Below, piece by piece: positions 5,831 to 10,567 of a stretch of DNA of 10,567 bases (the stretch's first letter is position 1; every line of letters begins with the position of its first letter). Location: contig QHWL01000073.1 of assembly GCA_003222555.1 (NCBI GenBank), positions 4,957-15,523 of the forward strand, read 5' to 3'. Made by a program: the position numbers and the translations under genes. Source of the DNA: Acidobacteriota bacterium (GTDB taxonomy: Bacteria; Acidobacteriota; Vicinamibacteria; Vicinamibacterales; CAVVIG01). Under the pieces are notes generated by a model. The model searched no databases and was not told the DNA's origin. It saw nothing but the letters and a program-made list of their open reading frames with translations.

Positions 5831-5947
5831 GAGCGTGTGAAAATGCGTCGTTTGACCGCAGAGCACGCAGAGCACGCCGAGAATTCTTAGCGTCTTCTTC
5901 TCGGCGGTCTCGGCGCTCTCGGCGGTTAACGGTTTCTTCACAGGCTC
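5831..5947 (+). repeat. Palindromic 9-base-period repeat family, copy C (fullest copy)
   Basis: An imperfect palindrome of 117 bases. The left arm opens GAGCGTGTGAA and carries CGCAGAGCA, CGCAGAGCA and CGCCGAGAA in tandem (5857-5883). The right arm carries CTCGGCGGT, CTCGGCGCT and CTCGGCGGT (5900-5926), then GGTTTCTTCACAGGCTC. The arms are roughly reverse complements, so RNA from either strand would form a long hairpin. It occupies most of the 183-base gap before recG. About 55 bases remain between it and the recG ATG, in which I see no clear promoter. Confidence 0.88.
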
Positions 5948-6001
5948 TTTTGAGCTGCACAGGCCAGCGGCAGCGGCGGTTTCTAGACCTGCACACACGG
6001 A

Positions 6002-8098
6002 ATGACTTCATCCGACGACGTGCTCGCGACGCCCTTGCAGTACCTCAAGGGCGTCGGGCCTCGTCGCGCCGCCGACTTCGCGCACGTTGGGCTCGTCACG
6101 GTCGAAGACCTGCTGTATCGGTTTCCGCTCCGGTACGAAGACCGGAGCCGTCTGCAGCCGATCGCCTCCCTCAAAGCAGGTCAGTCCGCGTCCGTCACGG
6201 GCCGCATTCTGAGCTGTCATCTCCGATCGACGCGCCGGCCGGGATTCAAGATCTTCGAAGCGCTTGTCGGCGATCCGAGCGGCGCGCTGCGGGTGACGTG
6301 GCTGAATCAGTCATTTCTGAGGGACGTCTTCGCCCCGGGACAACACGTCGTGCTGTTTGGCCCGGTCGAGATGCGCGTGGGCGGCCTGCAGCTCACCAAC
6401 CCGCAGTATGAAATTCTCGACGACGAGGAGGGCGAGACGATTCACACCGGCCGCATCGTGCCGGTGTACGAGAAGACGGGAAGCGTCACGCCGAAGATTC
6501 AGCGGAAGCTGGTCTACGCCGCAGTGCAGCGCCTTCCTGCCGATCTTCCCGATCATCTCCCGGAAGCGATTCGTGCGCGGTTCGACTACCCGTCGCGCAT
6601 GGCGGCGCTCGTGGCAGCGCATTTTCCGCCCGACGGGGCGTCGCTCGAGGCTTTGAACCAGTTCGCAACGCCGGCGCAGCAACGTCTGATTTTCGAAGAG
6701 GCGTTCTTGTTCCAGACGGGCGTCATGGCGCGCCGGCGGTCGGCGGCGGCGGAACGCAAGCCGATGCCGGTCGGCGTCGACGATCGCATTCGGGAGTCCG
6801 CGCGTCGCGTCTTGCCCTTCAAGCTCACACCCGGGCAGAAGCAGGCGCTGAAGGAAATCGTCGACGATCTGCAGCGGCCGCAGCCGATGAACCGCCTGCT
6901 CGAGGGCGACGTAGGGGCGGGAAAAACGATCGTGGCGCTCCTGGCGGCTCTGGTCGCGATGGAGAACGGACTGCAGGTCGCCTTCATGGCGCCGACCGAG
7001 ATCCTGGCCGAGCAGCACTTCTTCAACATCTCGCAGCTCTTGCGGACGTCGCGGTTTCGCGTCGCGCTGCTGACCGGCGCGACCGCGAGCGCCCGGCGCC
7101 GGGAACAGCTCGCCGAAATCGAAGCCGGCACGATCCATCTGGTGGTGGGCACCCATGCGCTGGTGCAGGGCGATGTCCGCTTCAAACAGCTCGGCCTGGC
7201 GGTCATCGACGAGCAGCACCGGTTCGGTGTGCTGCAGCGCGCCCTGCTCAGGGCGAAGGGGCTCCATCCCGACGTGCTCGTCATGACGGCGACTCCGATC
7301 CCGCGGACGCTGGCGCTCACGGTGTACGGCGATCTCGACGTGTCGGTGATTCGCGACATGCCGCCCGGGCGTCTGCCGATCAGGACGCTGGCGAAGCCCG
7401 AATCGCGTCGCGACGAGGTGTATCAGTTCGTCCGCGCCCAGCTCGACGCCGGCCGCCAGGCTTACGTGATCTATCCGCTCGTCGAGGAGTCGGACAAGGT
7501 CGATCTGAAAGCGGCGACGGAAATGGCGGATCATCTGGCGCAGGAAATCTTTCCGGCCTATCGGGTGGGCCTGCTTCACGGGCGGATGAAACAGGACGGC
7601 AAGGAGCATGTGATGAAAGCGTTCGCCGCCGGCGAGCTGCACATCCTCGTCTCGACGACGGTCGTCGAGGTCGGCGTCGACGTTCCGAACGCCAGCGTGA
7701 TGATCGTCGAGCATGCGGAGCGATTCGGGCTGTCGCAGCTGCATCAGCTGCGCGGCCGCGTGGGGCGGGATCGGCATCAATCGTTCTGCTTTTTGTTGTA
7801 TCAGGCCCCGTTGTCCGACGAGGCCCGCGGCCGGCTCAAGGCCATGACCGACACGACCGACGGATTCGAGATCGCCGACCGCGACCTGGCCTTGCGCGGT
7901 CCCGGAGATTTTTTTGGCACGCGGCAGGCCGGCGTACCGACGTTCCGGCTCGTCGATCTCATTCGCGATCGTGCGCTGCTCGATCTCGCGCAGCGCGAGG
8001 CGGCGCAGTGGTTCGACCGTGCCGCGCCGACGCCGGCGGCCGTCGACCGGTTGCTGCACGGCTGGGAACAGCGGTTCAAGTTGATCGAGGTGGGGTGA
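6002..8098 (+). CDS. recG: ATP-dependent DNA helicase RecG
   Basis: Double-stranded DNA translocase that reverses stalled replication forks and processes branched recombination intermediates. At 698 residues it matches the normal length (E. coli 693). The order is as expected: an N-terminal segment with LKGVGPRRAADF, the OB-fold wedge domain (about 60-150) that splits the fork, and then the helicase motor. Motor motifs are Walker A GDVGAGKT (302-309), motif Ia APTEILAEQH, Walker B-like DEQH (403-406), TATPIPRTL (429-437), VVEVGVDVPNA and motif VI QLRGRVGR (583-590). The C-terminal DLALRGPGDFFGTRQAG is typical of RecG. The ATG at 6002 gives the conserved N-terminus; no strong Shine-Dalgarno is visible. 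rsmD, coaD and an aminotransferase follow on the same strand. A long open frame on the opposite strand is a coding shadow. Confidence 0.97.
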   Translation: MTSSDDVLATPLQYLKGVGPRRAADFAHVGLVTVEDLLYRFPLRYEDRSRLQPIASLKAGQSASVTGRILSCHLRSTRRPGFKIFEALVGDPSGALRVTWLNQSFLRDVFAPGQHVVLFGPVEMRVGGLQLTNPQYEILDDEEGETIHTGRIVPVYEKTGSVTPKIQRKLVYAAVQRLPADLPDHLPEAIRARFDYPSRMAALVAAHFPPDGASLEALNQFATPAQQRLIFEEAFLFQTGVMARRRSAAAERKPMPVGVDDRIRESARRVLPFKLTPGQKQALKEIVDDLQRPQPMNRLLEGDVGAGKTIVALLAALVAMENGLQVAFMAPTEILAEQHFFNISQLLRTSRFRVALLTGATASARRREQLAEIEAGTIHLVVGTHALVQGDVRFKQLGLAVIDEQHRFGVLQRALLRAKGLHPDVLVMTATPIPRTLALTVYGDLDVSVIRDMPPGRLPIRTLAKPESRRDEVYQFVRAQLDAGRQAYVIYPLVEESDKVDLKAATEMADHLAQEIFPAYRVGLLHGRMKQDGKEHVMKAFAAGELHILVSTTVVEVGVDVPNASVMIVEHAERFGLSQLHQLRGRVGRDRHQSFCFLLYQAPLSDEARGRLKAMTDTTDGFEIADRDLALRGPGDFFGTRQAGVPTFRLVDLIRDRALLDLAQREAAQWFDRAAPTPAAVDRLLHGWEQRFKLIEVG

Positions 8099-8102
8099 GG
8101 GA

Positions 8103-8130
8103 GCGCCTGCGGCCCGAGCGAGGCGCCGGG
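8103..8130 (+). repeat. GC-rich 3'-end repeat element, copy 2 (after recG)
   Basis: The element starts 4 bases after the recG stop codon and matches the reverse complement of 1382-1409 with one mismatch. In RNA, GCGCCT can pair with AGGCGC, extended by GC/GC across a one-base bulge, closing a loop of GGCCCGA. A G-rich, T-poor stretch (8131-8163) follows, so no intrinsic terminator is completed. Its position relative to the upstream gene is the same as after lexA. Confidence 0.8.
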
Positions 8131-8176
8131 GTCAGGTGGGGCTGGTGGGTAGGTCAGGGAGGGATCGTCACGTCAC

Positions 8177-8731
8177 ATGCGAGTCATCGCAGGATCGCTG
8201 AAAGGCCGTCGCCTCGAGGCACCGACGTGGGAAGGGTTGCGGCCCACCTCCGACAAGCTGCGCGAAACGCTCTTCAACATTCTCGCCGCCCGGATTGTGG
8301 GCGCACGCGTGCTGGACGGCTACGCGGGGACCGGCGCCGTCGGCATCGAAGCACTCAGCCGCGGCGCCGTGTACGCGACCTTCATCGAGCAGGATCGGCG
8401 CGCGCAGGCGCTCATCGAAAAGAATCTGGCGCACTGCGGGATTGCGGACGGCTATGCTATCATCCGCGCAACCGTTGCTCGCGGGCTCGAAAGGCTGCGC
8501 GGGCAGCCCGCGTTCGACATCATCCTGCTCGATCCGCCGTACACAAGCGGCGCAATCGCCGACGCCGACGGCCCGCTGGCCGCAGCGGCCGGCGTGATCG
8601 CGGCCGGCGGCGTCCTCATTCTCGAGCACGCACGAAAACGACGCGCGCCGGAAACGGCGGGACGGTTGGTTCGCTCGCGGGAGGTGCCTTCGGGGGATTC
8701 GGTGCTTTCGATTTATGAAGGTAGAAGTTAA
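8177..8731 (+). CDS. rsmD: 16S rRNA (guanine966-N2)-methyltransferase RsmD
   Basis: Methylates G966 of 16S rRNA in the assembling small subunit, using S-adenosylmethionine. The 184 residues match the family length. The protein opens MRVIAGSLKGRRLEAP, then LRPTSDKLRETLFNIL (21-36), the SAM-binding loop VLDGYAGTGAVGIEALSRGA (45-64), and the catalytic DPPY (119-122) that positions the target amino group. The extension after about 150 is normal. The start is set by the conserved RVIAG...RR beginning; the nearest purine-rich run (GGGAGGG, 8157-8163) is 13 bases upstream, which is far for a ribosome binding site. Its stop codon lies inside a heptanucleotide repeat. The rsmD-coaD pairing is common in bacteria. 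Confidence 0.95.
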   Translation: MRVIAGSLKGRRLEAPTWEGLRPTSDKLRETLFNILAARIVGARVLDGYAGTGAVGIEALSRGAVYATFIEQDRRAQALIEKNLAHCGIADGYAIIRATVARGLERLRGQPAFDIILLDPPYTSGAIADADGPLAAAAGVIAAGGVLILEHARKRRAPETAGRLVRSREVPSGDSVLSIYEGRS

Positions 8732-8777
8732 AAGGCGAAGGCCCTTTTTCCTTCTTCCTTTTGACGTTTAACTTTCT
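8715..8777. repeat. Heptanucleotide repeat arrays in inverted arrangement between rsmD and coaD
   Basis: Purine heptads ATGAAGG, TAGAAGT, TAAAAGG and CGAAGGC (8715-8742) are followed at once by pyrimidine heptads CCTTTTT, CCTTCTT, CCTTTTG, ACGTTTA and ACTTTCT (8743-8777). Complementary parts (AAAAGG...GAAGG with CCTTC...CCTTTT) can form an imperfect hairpin. The first array contains the last codons and TAA of rsmD, and the second ends 3 bases before the coaD ATG. The T-runs lie within the stem rather than after it, so terminator activity is doubtful. Confidence 0.75.
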
Positions 8778-8780
8778 GTT

Positions 8781-9296
8781 ATGTCCACCCTAGCCGTCTA
8801 TCCCGGCTCGTTCGACCCGCTGACCAACGGCCACGTCGACATCATCGCGCGCGGCGCTCGTCTGTTCGACCGTATCATCGTCGCCATCCTGTTGAACGCC
8901 GAGAAGGCGCCGCTCTTCTCGGTCGCGGAGCGGGTCGACATCGCGCGCGAGGTGTTCAAGGGCCGCCCCAACGTCGAGGTCGACACGTTCGACGGACTGC
9001 TGGTCGACTACGTCGAGCGGCGCCACGCGCAGGTCATCGTCCGCGGTCTGCGCGCCGTGTCGGATTTCGAGTTCGAGTTCCAGATGGCGCTGATGAATCA
9101 GCGGCTCAACTCGAACATCGAGACGGTGTTCATGATGCCCGCGGAAAAGTACACATACATCAGCTCGCGGCTGATCAAGGAAGTCTTCTCGCTCGGCGGC
9201 CGCGTGAGTGGCCTGGTGCCCGACCTGGTCGAGGAGCGGCTGCGCGAGAAGCCCGAGGCGCAGCCGATTGGCGCGGGCGTCAAAGACAAAAGGTAA
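8781..9296 (+). CDS. coaD: Phosphopantetheine adenylyltransferase
   Basis: Fourth step of coenzyme A synthesis: transfers AMP from ATP to 4'-phosphopantetheine, giving dephospho-CoA and pyrophosphate. The 171-residue protein has the nucleotidyltransferase signature YPGSFDPLTNGHVDII (7-22) with the T-N-G-H nucleotide-binding motif. It also has the substrate-binding VIVRGLRAVSDFEFEFQMALMN (85-106) and ISSRLIKEVFSLGG, equivalent to the family's ISSxxVKE segment. The length is normal, about 160 plus a short tail. The tail ends VKDKR, encoded by a heptanucleotide repeat that also supplies the TAA. No standard ribosome binding site is evident because pyrimidine-rich repeat sequence precedes the ATG. 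Confidence 0.97.
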   Translation: MSTLAVYPGSFDPLTNGHVDIIARGARLFDRIIVAILLNAEKAPLFSVAERVDIAREVFKGRPNVEVDTFDGLLVDYVERRHAQVIVRGLRAVSDFEFEFQMALMNQRLNSNIETVFMMPAEKYTYISSRLIKEVFSLGGRVSGLVPDLVEERLREKPEAQPIGAGVKDKR

Positions 9297-9335
9297 AAGG
9301 TCGAAGGCAGAAGGACAAGGGCAAGAAGTAGAAGG
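9287..9335 (+). repeat. Purine-rich heptanucleotide array at the coaD/aminotransferase junction
   Basis: Seven consecutive heptads are CAAAAGG, TAAAAGG, TCGAAGG, CAGAAGG, ACAAGGG, CAAGAAG and TAGAAGG. The first encodes coaD's last residues, the second contains its TAA stop (9294-9296), and the last contributes AAGG 8 bases before the aminotransferase ATG. It shares TAAAAGG/CGAAGGC with the array at the end of rsmD. Confidence 0.85.
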
Positions 9336-9343
9336 CACTACCT

Positions 9344-10552
9344 ATGACACGGCTGGCGGATCGGACGAAGCGAATCGCGAGTTCGGCGACGATGCAGGTG
9401 ACCGCGACGGTTGACAAGCTGCGCCGCGCCGGGATCGAGGTGATCGACTTCGGCGCGGGCGAGCCCGACTTCCCGACGCCGGACGCCATCAAGACGGCGG
9501 CCCACGCTGCGATCGACGAGAATTTCACGAAGTACACGCCGACGCCAGGCATCGCCGAGCTGAAACGCGCCATCTGCGATCGGTATCGGATCGATTACGG
9601 CGTCGAGTACTCGGAATCTGAAGTCATCGTCAGCGCCGGCGGTAAGCAGGCGTTGTTCAATGCCGCGCTGGCGCTCTTCGGCCCCGGCGACGAGGTGATT
9701 ACGCACGCCCCGGACTGGCCCACGCTGACCGAGCAGATCAAGCTCGTCGAGGCGACGCCCGTGCTCGTGCGCACGCATGCCGACGACGGCTTCGCGATTC
9801 GCGCCGCGACGATTCTGGCCGCCATCACGCCTCGCACGCGCGGCGTGATCATCAATTCGCCCTGCAACCCCACCGGGGCGCTGATTTCGGAGGACGAGCT
9901 GGCGGCGATCGCCGCGGTCACGGCGCGCCAGGGGATCTGGCTCGTCGTCGATCTTTGCTACGAGAAGCTCATCTACGACGCCGTGCCCCACAACCTGCCC
10001 TCGGTGCTCGCGCGACACTGCCGCGATCTCGCGATTATCTGCGGATCGGCCTCGAAGTCGTACGCGATGACCGGGTGGCGTTGTGGCTGGGCTATCGGGC
10101 CGGCGGCGGTCGTGGCCGCGTGCAACGCCATCCAGAGCCATTCAACGTCCAACGTGTCGTCGATCACGCAGAAAGCGGCCGTCGCGGCGCTCACGGGATC
10201 GCAGGCGCCGGTCCGCGCGATGCTCGACGAGTACCGGACGCGCCGCGACAAATTGTCCGAGTGGCTGGCCGCCGATCCGCGGCTTCGTTGTCGCAAACCG
10301 GCCGGAGCGTTTTACATGTTCGTCGACGTCGGTGACGTGCTGTCGGTCGACGGCCTGCGCACCTCGACCGATTTCGCGCAGGCGCTGCTCGACGAGGCGC
10401 GGGTCGCCGTCACACCGGGCGAAGCCTTCGATGCCCCAGGGTTCATCCGGCTGTCGTACGCGACCTCGATGGAGAAGCTGCGCGAGGGCAGCCGGCGCCT
10501 GCTCGAGTTCGTGGCGAGGCACGCCGAAAAGCGTTCGGCTGCGGTGAGATGA
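9344..10552 (+). CDS. Class I/II pyridoxal-phosphate aminotransferase, aspartate aminotransferase-like
   Basis: Transfers an amino group between an amino acid and a 2-oxo acid in the cytoplasm. This subgroup usually acts on aspartate/2-oxoglutarate, but the substrate is not certain from sequence. The 402 residues are full length. Landmarks are FGAGEPDFPTP (36-46), KYTPTPGI (63-70), SAGGKQALFNA cofactor-phosphate loop (97-107), NSPCNPTG (171-178), Asp203 and Tyr206 in VVDLCYEKLIY, the cofactor Lys238 in SASKSYAMTGWRCGW, and the carboxylate-binding Arg369 in FIRLSYA. The cofactor region reads SASKSY where many relatives have FSKTY; all key residues remain. AAGG 8 bases upstream, from the heptad array, may act as ribosome binding site. 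The 47-base gap from coaD suggests co-transcription. The last 15 bases of the window are non-coding. Confidence 0.92.
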   Translation: MTRLADRTKRIASSATMQVTATVDKLRRAGIEVIDFGAGEPDFPTPDAIKTAAHAAIDENFTKYTPTPGIAELKRAICDRYRIDYGVEYSESEVIVSAGGKQALFNAALALFGPGDEVITHAPDWPTLTEQIKLVEATPVLVRTHADDGFAIRAATILAAITPRTRGVIINSPCNPTGALISEDELAAIAAVTARQGIWLVVDLCYEKLIYDAVPHNLPSVLARHCRDLAIICGSASKSYAMTGWRCGWAIGPAAVVAACNAIQSHSTSNVSSITQKAAVAALTGSQAPVRAMLDEYRTRRDKLSEWLAADPRLRCRKPAGAFYMFVDVGDVLSVDGLRTSTDFAQALLDEARVAVTPGEAFDAPGFIRLSYATSMEKLREGSRRLLEFVARHAEKRSAAVR

Positions 10553-10567
10553 TTCCGAGAGTGTGAA

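Noticed and set aside
5857..5926. Possible CRISPR-like array from the regularly repeated units
   Set aside because: Units are 9 bases, contiguous, imperfect and arranged as a palindrome. There are no unique spacers and no cas genes.
6311..8059. 582-codon open frame on the minus strand
   Set aside because: It lies fully within recG, whose motifs are complete on the plus strand. Its translation is Arg/His/Gln-rich and repetitive, as expected of an antisense shadow in GC-rich DNA.
10549..10566. ATGA overlap start of a further gene after the aminotransferase
   Set aside because: The frame reads only five codons before a TGA.

Overview
The window reads as ordinary chromosomal housekeeping DNA from a high-GC, Gram-negative-type bacterium. 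Gene content and order (recG, rsmD, coaD, aminotransferase; an ECF sigma/anti-sigma pair with exported products; lexA beside a DUF3467 gene) and the style of the intergenic repeats fit Acidobacteriota, possibly Vicinamibacteria. That placement is inference from general familiarity, not a database result. I see no tRNA, rRNA, CRISPR array, prophage or insertion sequence, and no defence or biosynthetic system.

Layout. Bases 1-2024 are transcribed leftward: lexA (SOS repressor, with a clear promoter and ribosome binding site), a small DUF3467 protein, endonuclease III (nth), and the first 22 codons of a zincin-like metallopeptidase joined to nth by an ATGA overlap. Bases 2240-10552 are all rightward: a PfkB-family sugar kinase; an ECF sigma factor and its zinc-binding, membrane-anchored anti-sigma factor (ATGA overlap); two exported proteins, one Spy/CpxP-like and one unrecognised; RecG helicase; RsmD 16S rRNA methyltransferase; CoaD of coenzyme A synthesis; and a class I aminotransferase. 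DNA repair recurs (nth, lexA, recG), but the genes are not one operon. The sigma/anti-sigma/exported-protein group looks like a self-contained envelope-stress module.

The most unusual content is between the genes. Three kinds of small repeat occupy most intergenic gaps. (1) Arrays with a 7-base period lie at nth/DUF3467, rsmD/coaD and coaD/aminotransferase; the first two are arranged as inverted pairs and can fold. (2) Imperfect palindromes with a 9-base sub-period occur in three copies, at lexA/pfkB, before the Spy-like gene, and before recG; a fourth may begin at the right edge. (3) A 28-base GC-rich element with one mismatch sits 5-7 bases after the stop codons of both lexA and recG, in the same orientation relative to each gene. 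Repeats of class 1 supply the stop codons of rsmD and coaD and a ribosome-binding-like sequence for the aminotransferase. Repeats directly abut the start codons of nth and the Spy-like gene.
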